Below, piece after piece: positions 33,421 to 46,800 of a DNA stretch of 64,000 nt. The notes beneath the pieces were generated by a model. It was not told where the DNA came from. It made no database searches and worked only from the letters and a program-made list of their open reading frames with translations. This DNA comes from Tetracentron sinense (lineage: Eukaryota; Streptophyta; Magnoliopsida; Trochodendrales; Trochodendraceae), in the NCBI GenBank assembly GCA_015143295.1, contig JABCRI010001389.1, positions 1 to 64,000 of the forward strand. The letters are read 5' to 3'. Within the stretch, counting starts at the first letter, position 1. Each line of letters opens with the position of its first letter. The position numbers and the translations under genes are program-made.

Positions 33421-36400
33421 GAAATGGTGGTACGATGTAGGTTTAGACCGTAGTATAGTAGTGAAACATGGAATTCGACCGTCTCGGTGTCCAAATCGGG
33501 CATCCGGCCTAAGATTCGCTCGAAACCAATCCCAACACTTAGGATGTAATGAAATACACATATTAGAAGAAATAGGATCAAAATCATCACCCGGTTTGGA
33601 AATGGTGGTACGATGTAGGTTTAGGCCGTAGTATAGTTGTGAAACATGGAATTCGACCGTCTCGGTGCCCAAATCGGGCATCCGGCCTAAGATTCGCTCG
33701 AAACCAATCCCAACACTTAGGATGTAATGAAATACAGGCATTAGAAGAAATAGGATCAAAATCCAGCTGCCGGTTTGGAAATGGTGGGACGATGTATGTT
33801 TAGGCCGTAATATAGTTGTGAAACATGGATTCCGGCCATCTCGGCGGTCAAATCGGGCATAGGCGTCGGAGTCGCTCGAAACAAACCCCAACACTTAGAA
33901 TGCATTGAAATACATATGTTAGAAGTACTGGTATCGAAATCCACCCCTTGTTTGGAAATGGTGAGACGATGTCGGTATAGGCCGTAGTATAGTTGAGAAA
34001 ACATGGATTTGGGCCGTCTCGGCGCCCAAATCGGGCATACAGCCTCATATTCCCTCGAAACGAACTCCAATACTTAGGATGTATTGAAATACATTTGTTA
34101 GAAGAAATATGATTGAAATCTAGCTCCCGGTTTCGAAATGGTGGGACGATGTAAGTTTAGGACGTAGTATACTTGTGAAACATGGATTTCGGACGTCTCG
34201 GTTCCCAAATCGTACTTACGGCCTCGGATTTGCTCGAAACCAATCCCAACACTTAGGATGTAATGAAATACACACAGTAGATGAAACGAGATCAAAATCC
34301 GACTCTAGGTTTGGAAATGGTGGAAAATGTTGGTTTAGGCTGTAGTATAGTTGTGAAACATGGATTTCGGCAATCTCGACGGCCAAATCGGGCAAACGGC
34401 CTCGGATTCGTTCGCAACAACCATCAACACTTAGGATGTATTGAAATACACGTGTTAAAAGAAACGGATTAAAATCCAACCCCCGGTTTTGAAATGGTGG
34501 GACGATCTGGGTTTAGGCCATAGTATAGTTGTGAAACATAAATTCCGACCGTCTCGGTGCCCAAATCGGGCATACGGCCTCGGATTCACTCGAAACCAAT
34601 CCCAACACTTAGGATGTAATGAAATAAAGGCATTAAAATAAACAGGATCAAAATCCTGCTCCCGGTTTGGAAATGGTGGGATGATGTACGTTTAGGCCAT
34701 AGTATAGTTGTGAAACATGGATTTCGGCCATCTCGGCGGCCAAATCGGTCATACGGCCTCCGATTCGCTCGAAACCAATCCCAAAACTTAGGATCTAATG
34801 AAATACACGCATTAGAAGAAACATGATCAAAATCTAGCCCTCGGTTCGGAAATGGTGGGACGATGTTTGTTTAGGATGTAGTATAGTTGTGAAACATTGA
34901 TTTCGGCCATCTCGGCGACCAAATCGGGCAAACTGCCTCGGATTCGTTCGCAACCACCATCAACACTTAGGAAGTATTGAAACACACGTGTTAAAAGAAA
35001 TGGGATTATAATCCGACCTCCGGTTTGGAAATGGTGGGACGATGTGGGTTTAGGCCGTTGGATAGTTGTGAAACATGAATTTCGGTCGTCTCGATGCCCA
35101 AATAGGGCATACGGCCTCGGATTCGCTCGAATCAATCTCAACACTTAGGATGTAATGAAATACACGTATTAGAATAAACATGATCAAAATTCAGCCCCCG
35201 GTTTGGAAATGGGGGACGATATATGTTTAGGCCGTAGTATAGTTGTGAAACATGGATTTCGGCCGTCTCGGTGCCCAAATCGGGCATACGGCATCAGATT
35301 CGCTTGAAACCAATCCTAGCACTTAGGATGTAATGAAATACATTCATTAGAAAAAACATGATCAAAATCTGGCCCCTCGGTTTGGAAACGGTGGGACGAT
35401 GTATGAATAGGGCGTACTATAGTAGTGAAACATGGATTTCGACCGTCTCGGTCCCCAAATCGAGCATACGGCTTCGGATTCGCTCAAAACCAATCCCAAC
35501 ACTTAGGATGTAATGAAATACACGCATTAGAAGAAACAGAATCGAAATCCAGCCCTTGGTCTGGAAACGGTGGGACGATGTATGATTAGGCCGTAGTATA
35601 GTAGAGAAACATGGATTTCGATAGTCTCGGTGCCCAAATCGGGCATACGGCATCAGATTCGCTCGAAACCAATCCCAACACTTAGGATGTAATGAAATAC
35701 ACGGATTGTAAAGAACGGGATCAAAATCCGGCCCTCGGTATGGAAACGGTGGAAAGTTGTACGATTAGGCTGTAGTATAGTAGTGAAACATGGATTTCGA
35801 CTGTCACGGTGCCCAAATCGGGCAGACGGCATCGGATTTGCTCGAAACCAATCCCAACACTTAGGATGTAATGAAATACACGCATTAGAAGAAACAGGAT
35901 CAAAATCCAGCCCCTGGTTTGGAAATGGTGGGACGATGTAGGTTTAGGCCGTAGTATAGTCATGAAACATGGATTTCGACCTTCTCGGCGCCCAAATCCG
36001 GCATACGGCCTCGAATTCGCTCGAAACCAATCCCAGCACGGAGCATGTAATGAAATACACACATTAGAAGAAATGGGATGAAAATCCGGACCTCCGTTTT
36101 GGAAACGGTGGGACGATGTATGATTTGGCCGTACTATAGTTGTGAAACATGGATTTCGACCGTCTTGGTGCCCAAATCGAGCATACGGCATCGGATTCGC
36201 TCGAAACCAATCACAACACTTAAGATGTAATGCAATAAACGCATTAGAAGAAACATAATCAAAATCCAGCCCTCGGTTTGGAAACGGTGGGACGAAGTAT
36301 GATGAGGCCGTAGTATAGTAGTGAAACATGGATTTCGACCGTCCCGGTGCCCAAATCGGGCATACGGCATCAGATTCGCACGAAACCAATCACAACACTT

Positions 36401-39400
36401 AGGATGTAATGAAATACACGCATTAAAAGAAGTGGGATCAAAATTCGGCCCTCGGTTTGGGAACGGTGGGACGATGTATGATTAGGCTGTAGTATAGTAG
36501 TGAAACATGGATTTCGACCGTCTCGGTGCCCAAATAAGGCATACGGCATCGGATTCGGTCGAAAAAAATCCCAACACTTAGGATGGAATGAAATACACGC
36601 ATTTGAAGAAACTGGATCAAAATCCAGCCCCCGGTTTGGAAATGATGGGACGATATATTTTTAGGCCGTAGTATAGTTGTGAAACATGGATTTCGGCCGT
36701 CTCGGTGCCCAAATCCGGCATACGGCATCGGATTCGCTTGAAACAAATCCCAGCACTTAGGATGTAACGAAATACATGCATTAGAAGAAACAGGATTAAA
36801 ATCCACTCCTCGGTTTGGAAACGTTGGTACGATGTATGATTAGGCCGTACTATAGTAGTGAAACATGGATTTCGACCGTCTCGGTGCCCAAATCGAGCAA
36901 CCGGCATCAGATTCGCTCGAAACCAATACCAACACTTAGGATGTAATGAAATACACGCATTAGAAGAAACCGAATCAAAATCCAGCCCTCGGTTTGGAAA
37001 CGGTGGGACGATGTATGATTAGGCCGTAGTATAGTAGTCAAACATGGATTCCGACCGTCTCGGTCCCTAAATCGGGCATACGGCATCCGATTAGCTCGAA
37101 CCCAATCCCAACACTTAGGATGTAATGAAATACACGGATTAGAAGAAACGGGATCAAAATCTAGCCCCCGGTTTGGAAACGGTGAGACGATGTATGATTA
37201 GGCTGTAGTATTATAGTGAAACATGGATTTGGACCGTCTCGGTACCCAAATCGGGCATACGGCATCGGATTCGGTCGAAATCAATCCCAACACTTAGGAT
37301 GTAATGAAATACACGCATCAGAAGAAAATGGATCAAAATCCAGACCTCGGTTTGGAAAGGATGGGACGGTGTATGTTTTGGCCGTAGTATAGTTGTGAAA
37401 CATGGATTTCGGCCGTCTCGGTGCCAAAATCGGGCATACGGCATCAGATTCGCTTGAAATCAATCCCAGCACTTAGGATGTAATGAAATACATGCATGAG
37501 AAGAAACAGGATCCAAATCTGGCCCCCGGTTTTTATTTGGTGGGACGATGTAGGTTTAGGCCGTAGTATAATACTAAAATATGGATTTTGACCTTCTCGG
37601 CGCCCAAATTGGGCATACGGCCTCGGATTCGCTCAAAACGAATCCCAGCACTGAAGATGTAATGAAATACACACATTACAGGAAATGAGATCAAAATCCG
37701 GCCCTCGGTTTGGAAACAGTGGGATGATGTATGATTAGGTCGAACTATAGTATTGAAACATGGATTTCGACCGCCTCAGTGCCCAAATCGAGCATTCAGC
37801 ATCGGATTGGCTCGAAACGAATCCCAACACTTACGATGTAATGAAATACATGCTTTAGAAGAAACAAAATCTAAATCCAGCCCTCGGTTTGGAAACGGTG
37901 GGACAATGTATTATTGAGCCGTAGTATAGTAGCGAAACATGGATTTCGACCGTCTCGGTGCCCAAATCGGGCATACGGCATCGTATTCGCTCGAAACCAA
38001 TCCCAACACTTAGGATGTAATGAAATACACGCATTAGAAGAAACGGGATCAAATTCCAGCCCTCAGTTTGGAAATGTTGGGACGATGTATGATTAGGCTG
38101 TAGTATAGTAGTGAAACATGGATTTCGACCGTCTCTGTGCCGAAATCGGGCATACGGCATCAGATTCGCGTGAAACCAATCCCAGCACTTAGGATGTAAT
38201 GAAATACATGCATTAGAAGAAACATGATTGAAATCTGACCCCCGGTTTGGAAATAGTGGGACGATGTAGGTTTAGGCCGTAGTATAGTTGTGAAACATGG
38301 ATTTCGAACTTCTCAGCCCCAAAATCGGGCATACGGCATCGGATTCGCTTGAAACCAATCCCAGCACTGAGGATGTATTGAAATACACCCATTAGAAGAA
38401 ATGGGATCAAAATCCGGTCCTCGGTTTGGAAACGGTGGGACGATGTATGATTAGGCCGCAGTATAGTAGTGAAACATGGATTTCGACCGTCTCGTGGCCC
38501 AAATCGGGCATACGGCATCAGATTCGCTCGAAATCTACCCCAACACTTAGGATGTAATGAAATACACGCATTAGAAGTAACGGGAACAAAATCCGGCCCT
38601 CGGTTTGGAAACGGTGAGACGATGTATAATTAGGCAGTAGTATAGTGGTAAAACATGGATTTGGACCGTCTCGGTGCCCAAATCGGGCATTCGGCATCGG
38701 ATTCGGTCGAAACGAATCCCAACACTTAGGATTTAATGAAATACACTCATTAGAAGAAACATGAACAAAATCCAGCCCCCGGTTTGAAAATGGTGGGACG
38801 ATGTATGTTTAGGCCATAGTATAGTTGTGAAACATGGATTTCGGCCGTCTCGGTGCCCAAATCGGGCATACAGCATCGGATTCGCATGAAACCAATCTCA
38901 GCACCTAGGATGTAATGAAATACATGCATTAGAAGAAACATGAACGAAATCTGGCACCCGGTTGTGAAATGGTGGGACGATGTATCTTTAGGCCGTAGTA
39001 TAGTTGTAAAACATGGATTTCGACCTTTTCGACGCCCAAATCGGGGATACGGCCTCGAATTTGCTCGAAACCATTCCCAACACTGAGGATGTAATAAAAT
39101 ACACACATTAGAGAAAATGGGATCAAGATCCGGCCCTCGGTTTGGAAACGGTAGGACGATGTATGATTAGGTCGTACTATAGTAGTGAAACATGGATTTC
39201 GACCGTCTCGGTGCCCAAATCGAGCATACGACATCGGATTCGCTCGAAACCAATCCCATCACTTAGTATGTGAAGAAATACACGTATTAGAAGAAACAGA
39301 ATCTAAATGCATCTCTCGGTTTGGAAACAGTGGGACGATGTATGATTAGGCCGTAGTATAGTAGTGAAACATGGATTTCGACCGTCTCGGTGCCCAAATC

Positions 39401-40386
39401 GAGCATCCAGCATCGGATTCGCTCGAAACCAATCGCAACACTTACGATGTAATGAAATACACGCATTAGAAGAAAAAAAATCTAAATCCAGCCCTCGGTT
39501 TGGAAACGGTGGGACGATGTATGATTGAGCCTTAGTATAATAGTGAAACATGGATTTCGACCGTCTCGGGGCCCAAATCGGGCATACGGCATCGGATTCG
39601 CTCGAAACCAATCCCAACACTTAGGATGTAATGAAATACAAGCATTAAAAGAAACGGGATCAAAATCCAGCCCTCAGTTTGGAAATGGTGGGACGATGTA
39701 TAATTAGGCTGTAGTATAGTAGTGAAACATGGATTTCGACCGTCTCGGTGCCCAAATCGGGCATACGGCATCGGATTCACATGAAACCAATCCCAGCACT
39801 TAGGATGTAATGAAATACATGTATTAGAAGAAACATGATAGAAATCTGGTCCCCGGTTTGGAAATAGTGGGATGATGTAGGTTTAGGTCGTAGTATAGTT
39901 GTGAAACATGGATTTCGACCTTCTAGGCCCCAAAATCGGGCATACGGCCTCGGATTCGCTCGAAACCAATCCCAGCACTGAGGATGTAATGAAATACACA
40001 CATTAGAAGAAATGGGATCAAAATCCGGTCCTCGGTTTGGAAACGGTGGGACGATGTATGATTAGGCTGTACTATAGTAGTGAAACAATGATTTCGACCT
40101 TCTCGGTGCCCAAATCGGGTATACGGCATCGGATTCGCTCGAAACCAATTCCAACACTTAGGATGTAATGAAATACACGCATTAGAAGAAACAGAATCAA
40201 AATCCAGCCCTCGGTTGGGAAACGGTGGGACGATGTATGATTAGGCCGTAGTATAGTAGTGAAACATCGATTCCGACCGTCTCGGTGCCCAAATCGAGCA
40301 TACGGCATCAGATTCGCTCGAAACCAATCCCAACACTTAGGATGTATTGAAATACACGCATTAGAAGTAACGGGATTAAAATCCGG

Positions 40387-40818
40387 GTCGGGTATGGTTG
40401 CGTCTTTCGGAATTCGGAAGGGCTGGTGGTGCACGCTTGTGCGGGAACAAAAACTATTGGTACGGTAATCGAAATGGAGCTTTTTGCTATGAAAAGAGGG
40501 CTTGAGGAAGCTATTCGGTTAGGCTTTCATAGGATTCAGATAGATTCTGATTCGCTATGGGCAGTCAAGTGTGTCTTCAAGACTTTCTCTCGTCCATGGG
40601 CTCTATATTGTTTATTGGATGACATTGATCAATTATGGGGTAGGCTTTGCTTGGTGTCTATTTCTCATGTTTATAGGGAGGCTAACAAGGTAGCAGATGC
40701 TCTCTCCAAGCTTTATCCCTCTAGTGGTGAGATTTTATTAGATAGTGACTCGTTCACCCTCCAATTATGTAAGCTAATTCAGGATGATGCTCGGGGTTGT
40801 AGATTCATAAGAGTGTAA
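40387..40818 (+). pseudogene. RNase H fragment of a 5'-truncated LINE
   Basis: Open frame from about 40387 to a TAA at 40816-40818, entering from the truncated 5' side. The product has the plant RNase H-like domain typical of the C-terminus of plant L1 elements and related host proteins: Glu in VIEMELFAM, Asp in QIDSDS and the terminal HVYREANKVADALSK. The first catalytic Asp expected upstream is missing because of truncation. About 143 residues remain. There is no start codon or promoter of its own. It might instead be a processed fragment of a host RNase H-like gene, but the A-rich 3' end and truncation favour a LINE. Confidence 0.8.
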
Positions 40819-40884
40819 TCTGTTTGTTTTTAATTTATTCTGGTCAGGGTCTGCCTAACCCCAGCTTTCCTTTTTTAAAAAAAC
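40390..40884 (+). mobile_element. 5'-truncated L1-like LINE insertion
   Basis: About 495 bp of non-satellite sequence: the RNase H coding end, a short 3' UTR and a terminal run TTTTTTAAAAAAAC. No target duplication is visible. A near-identical uninterrupted copy of the target exists in this same array at 45841-45910; relative to it 25 bp of satellite (45871-45895) is missing at the insertion. Truncation with a small target deletion is a known outcome of target-primed reverse transcription. Confidence 0.8.
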
Positions 40885-43800
40885 AAATGTATAATTAGGC
40901 AGTAGTATAGTAGTGAAACATGGATTTGGACCGTCTCAGTGCCCAAATCGGGCATTCGGCATCGGATTCGGTCGAAACCAATCCCAACACTTAGATTGTA
41001 ATGAAATACATGCATTACAAGAAACAGGATCAAAATCCAGCCCCCGGTTTGGAAATGGTGGGACGATGTATGTTTACGCCATAGTATAGTTATGAAACAT
41101 GGATTTCGGCCGTCTCAGTGCCCAAATCGGGCATACAGCATCGGATTCGCTTGAAACCAATCCTAGCATTTAGAATGTAATGAAATACATGCACTAGAAG
41201 AAACAGGATCGAAATCTGGCCCCCGGTTGTGAAATGGTGGGACGATGTAGGTTTAGGCCGTAGTATAGTTGTGAAACATGGATTTCGGCCGTCTCGGTAC
41301 CGAAATCGGGCATACGGCAACGGATTCGCGTGAAACCAATCCCAGCACTTAGGATGTAATGAAATACATGCATTAGAAGAAACATGATTGAAATCTGACC
41401 CCCGGTTTGGAAATAGTGGGACGATGTAGGTGTAGGCCGTAGTATAGTTGCGAAACATGGATTTCGACCTTCTCGGCCCCAAAATCGGGCATACGGCCTC
41501 GGATTCGCTTGAAACCAATCCCAGCACTGAGGATGTATTGAAATACACCCATTAGAAGAAATGGGATCAAAATCCGGTCCTCGGTTTGGAAACGGTGGGA
41601 CGATATATGATTAGGCCGCAGTATATTAGTGAAACATGGATTCCGACCGTCTCGGGGCCCAAATCGGGCATATGGCATCAGATTAGCTCCAAACCTATCC
41701 CAACATTTAGGATGTAATGAAATACACACATTAGAAGTAACGGGAACAAAATCCGACCCTCGGTTTGGAAACGGTGAGACGATGAATGATTAGGCAGTAG
41801 TATAGTAGTGAAACATGGATTTGGACCGTCTCAGTGCCCCAATCGGGCATTCTGCATCGGATTCGGTCGAAACCAATCCTAACACTTAGGATTTAATGAA
41901 ATACACGCATTAGAAGAAACATGATCAAAATCCAGCCCCCGGTTTGGAAATTGTGGGACGCTGTATGTTTAGGCCATAGTATAGTTTTGAAACATGGATT
42001 TCGGCCGTCTCGGTGCCCAAATCGGGCATACAGCATCGGATTCGCTCGAAACCATTCCCAGCACTGAGGATGTAATAAAATACACACATGAGAAGAAATG
42101 GGATCAAAATTCGGCCCTCAGTTTGGAAACGGTGGGACGATGTATGATTAGGCCGTACTATAGTAGTGAAACATGGATTTCGACCGTCTCGGTGCCCAAA
42201 TCGGGCATACGGCATCGGATTCGCTTGAAATCAATCCCAGCACTTAGGATGTAATGAAATACAAGCATTAGAAGAAACAGGATTGAAATCTAGCCCCCGG
42301 TTGTGATTTGGTGGGACGATGTAGGTTTAGGCCGTAGTATAGTACTAAAATATGGATTTTGACCTTCTCGGCGCCCAAATTGGGCATACGGCCTCGGATT
42401 CGCTCAAAACGAATCTCAGCACTGAGGATGTAATGAAATTCACACACTAGAGGAAATGAGATCAAAATCCGGCCCTCGGTTTGGAAACGGTGGGACGATG
42501 TATTATTAGGTCGTACTATAGTAGTGAAACATGGATTTCGACCGCCTCGGTGCCCAAATCGAGCATACAGCATCGGATTGGCTCGAAACCAATCCCAACA
42601 CTTACGATGTAATGAAATACATGCATTAGAAGAAACAAAATCTAAATCCAGCCCTTGGTTTGGAAACGGTGGGACGATGTATGATTGAGCCGTAGTATAG
42701 TAGTGAAACATGGATTTCGACCGTCTCGGTGCCCAAATCGGGCATACGGCATCGGATTCGCTCGAAACCAATCTCAACACTTAGGATGTAATGAAATACA
42801 TGCATTAGAAGAAACGGGATCAAAATCCAGCCCTCAGTTTGGAAACGTTGGGACGATGTATGATTAGGCTGTACTATAGTAGTGAAACATGGATTTCGAC
42901 CGTCTCGGTGCCGAAATCGGGGATACGGCAACGGATTCGCGTGAAACCAATCTCAGCACTTAGGATGTAATAAAATACATGCATTAGAAGAAACATGATT
43001 GAAATCTGACCCCCGGTTTGGAAATAGTGGGACGATGTAGGTGTATGCCGTAGTATAGTTGCGAAACATGGATTTCGACCTTCTCGGCCCCAAAATCGGG
43101 CATACGGCCTCGGATTCGCTTGAAACCAATCCCAGCACTGAGGGTGTATTGAAATACACACATTAGAAGAAATGGGATCAAAATCCGGTCCTCGGTTTGG
43201 AAACGGTGGGACGATGTATGATTAGGCCGCAGTATAGTAGTGAAACATGGATTTCGACCGTCTCGGTGCCCAAATCGGGCATACGGCATCGGATTCGCTT
43301 GAAATCAATCCCAGCACTTAGGATGTAATGAAATACAAGCATTAGAAGAAACAAGATTTAAATCTGGCCCCCGGTTGTGATTTGGTGGGACGATGTAGGT
43401 TTAGGCCGTAGTATAGTACTAAAATATGGATTTTGACCTTCTCGGCGCCCAAATTGGGCATACGGCCTCGGATTCGCTCAGAACGAATCCCAGCACTGAG
43501 GATGTAATGAAATACACACATTAGAGGAAATGAGATCAAAATCCGGCTCTCGGTTTGGAAATGGAGGGGCGATGTATGATTAGGTCGTACTATAGTAGTG
43601 AAACATGGATTTCGACCGCCTCGGTGCCCAAATCGAGCATACAGCATCGGATTGGCTCGAAACCAACCCAACACTTACGATATAATGAAATACATGCATT
43701 AGAAGAAACAAAATCTAAATCCAGCCCTCGGTTTGGAAACGGTGGGACGATGTATGATTGAGCCGTAGTATAGTAGTGAAACACGGATTTCGACCGTCTC

Positions 43801-46800
43801 GGTGCCCAAATCGGGCATACGGCATCGGATTCGCTCGAAACCAATCTTAACACTTAGGATGTAATGAAATACACGCATTAGAAGAAACGGGATCAAAATC
43901 CAGCCCGCAGTTTGGAAACGTTGGGACGATGTATGATTAGGCTGTAGTATTGTAGTGAAACATGGATTTCGACCGTCTCGGTGCCGAAATCGGGCATACG
44001 GCAACGGATTCGCGTGAAACCAATCCCAGCACTTAGGATGTAATGAAATACATGCATTAGAAGAAACATGATTGAAATCTGACCCCCGGTTTGGAAATAG
44101 TGGGACGATGTAGGTGTAGGCCATAGTATAGTGCGAAACATGGATTTCGACTTTCTCGGCCCTAAAATCGGGCGTACGGCCTCAGATTCGCTTGAAACCA
44201 ATCCCAGCACTGATGATGTAATGAAATACACACATTAGAAGAAATGGGATCAAAATCCGGTCCTCGGTTTGGAAACGGTGGGACGATGTATGATTAGGCC
44301 GCAGTATAGTAGTGAAACATGGATTCCGACCGTCTCGGGGCCCAAATCGGGCATACGGCATCAGATTCGCTCGAAACCTATCCCAACACTTAGGATGTAA
44401 TGAAATACACACATTAGAAGTAACGGGAAAAAAATCCGGCCCTCGGTTTGAAAACGGTGAGACGATGAATGATTAGGCAGTAGTATAGTAGTGAAACATG
44501 GATTTGGACCGTCTCGGTGCCCCAATCGGGCATTCGGCATCGGATTCGGTCGAAACCAATCCTAACACTTAGGATTTAATGAAATACATGCATTAGAAGA
44601 AACATGATCAAAATCCAGCCCCCGGTTTGGAAATAATGGGACGATGTATGTTTAGGCCATAGTATAGTTTTGAAACATGGATTTCGGCCGTCTCGGTGAC
44701 CAAATCGGGCATACAGCATCGGATTCGCTCGAAACCATTCCCAGCACTGAGGATGTAATAAAATACATACATGAGAAGAAATGGGATCAAAATTCGGCCC
44801 TCAGTTTGGAAACGGTGGGACGATGTATGATTAGGCCGTACTATAGTAGTGAAACATGGATTTCGACCGTCTCGGTGCCCAAATCGAGCATACGACATCG
44901 GATTCGCTCGAAACCAATCTCAACACTTAGGATGTAATGAAATACACGTATTAGAAGAAACAGAATCTAAATGCATCTCTCGGTTTGGAAACGGTGGGAT
45001 GATGTATGATTAGGCCGTAGTGTAGTAGTGAAACATGGATTTCGACCGTCTCGGTGCCCAAATAGAGCATACAGCATCGGATTCGCTCGAAACCAATCGC
45101 AACACTTACGATGTAATGAAATACACGCATTAGAAGAAACAAAATCTAAATCCAGCCCTCGGTTTGGAAACGGTTGGACGATGTATGATTGAGCCGTAGT
45201 ATAATAGTGAAACATGGATTTCGACCGTCTCGGTGCCCAAATCGGGCATACGGCATCGGATTCGGTCGAAACCAATCCCAACACTTAGGATGTAATGAAA
45301 TACAAGCATTAGAAGAAACGAGATCAAAATCCATCCTTCAGTTTGGAAACGGTGGGACGATGTATGATTAGGCTGTAGTATAGTAACGAAACATGGATTC
45401 GACCGTCTCGGTGCCCAAATCGGGCATACGGCATCGGATTCGCGTGAAACCAATCCCAGCACTTAGGATGTAATGAAATACATGTATTAGAAGAAACATG
45501 ATAGAAATCTGGCCCCCGGCTTGGAAATAGTGGGACGATGTAGGTTTAGACAGTAGTATAGTTGTGAAACATGGATTTCGACCTTCTCTCCCCCAAAATC
45601 GGGCATACGGCCTCGGATTCGCTCGAAACCAATCCCAGCACTGAGGATGTAATGAAATACACACATTAGAAGAAATGGGATCAAAATCCGGTCCTCAATT
45701 TGGAAACGGTGTGACGATGTATGATTAGGCCGTAGTATAGTAGTGAAACATCGATTCCGACCGTCTCGGTGCCCAAATCGGAAATACGGCATCAGATTCG
45801 CTCGAAACCAATCCCAACACTTAGGAAGTATTGAAATTCATGCATTAGAAGTAACGGGATTAAAATCCGGCCCTCGGTTTGGAAACGGTGAGACGATGTA
45901 TAATTAGGCAGTAGTATAGTAGTGAAACATGGGTTTGGACCGTCTCGGTGCCCAAATCGGGCATTCGGCATCAGATTCGATCGAAACCTGTCCTAACATT
46001 TAGATTGTAAAGAAATACACGCATTAGAAGAAACAGGATCAAAATCCAGCCCCCGGTTTGGAAATGGTGGGACGATGTTTGTTTAGGCCATAGTATAGTT
46101 GTGAAACATGGATTTCGGCCGTCTCAGTGCCCAAATCGGGCATGCAGCATCGGATTCGCTTGAAACCAATCCCAGCACTTAGAATGTAATGAAATACATG
46201 CTCTAGAAGAAACAGGATCGGAATCTGGCCCCCGGTTAAGAAATGGTGGGACGATGTAGGGTTAGGCCGTAGTATAGTAGTGAAACATGGATTTCGACCT
46301 TCTCAGTGCCCAAATCGGGGATACGGCTTCAGATTCGCTCGAAACTATTCCCAGCACTGAGGATGTAATAAAATACACACATTAGAAGAAATGGGATCAA
46401 AATCCGGGCCTCAGTTTGGAAACGGTGGGACGATGTATGATTAGGCCGTACTATAGTAGTGAAACATGGATTTCGACCGTCTCAGTGCCCAAATCGAGCA
46501 TACGACATCAGATTCGCTCGAAACCAATCCCAACACTTAGGATGTAATGAAATACACGTATTAGAAGAAACAGAATCTAAATGCATCTCTCGGTTTGGAA
46601 ACGGTGGGACGATGTATGATTAGGCCATAGTATAGTAGTGAAACATGGATTTCGACCGTCTCGGTGCCCAAATCGGGCATACGGCATTGGATTCGCTCGA
46701 AAGCAATCCCAACACTTAGGATGTAATGAAATACACGCATTAGAGAAAACAGGATCAAAATCCAGCCCCCGGTTTGAAAATGGTGGGACGATGTAGGTTT

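Larger units (their letters stand above)
21748..40389 (+). repeat. 179-bp satellite array, block 3 (about 104 monomers)
   Basis: The largest uninterrupted array. The left third (to about 28 kb) is mainly the GTAGGTTTAGG / GGCCTCGG monomer type with recurrent marker monomers near 22421, 23311, 24381, 25281, 26181 and 27441. The right part is increasingly the GTATGATTAGG / GGCATCGG type, with one marker near 34051. It contains a 16-monomer tandem duplication (22.1-28.0 kb), an 8-monomer repeat (about 29.8 and 31.2 kb, offset 1430) and a 3-monomer repeat of 536 bp (31.8-33.4 kb). No gene; long ORFs such as 33205-33894 are repeat artefacts. Confidence 0.96.

Noticed and set aside
33205..33894. 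229-residue ORF on the minus strand, and dozens of similar 60-190-residue ORFs in the satellite
   Set aside because: All are translations of the 179-bp tandem repeat; they change frame with the monomer phase, occur on both strands and have no domain. They arise from low stop density in the monomer.
21748..40389. CRISPR-like array
   Set aside because: Regular spacing is present, but the whole 179-bp unit is repeated with no unique spacers, and the context is a plant genome.
40426..40818. A functional host RNase H-like gene
   Set aside because: It is 5'-truncated, lacks the first catalytic residue, has no start or promoter, and is embedded in satellite with an A-rich 3' end.
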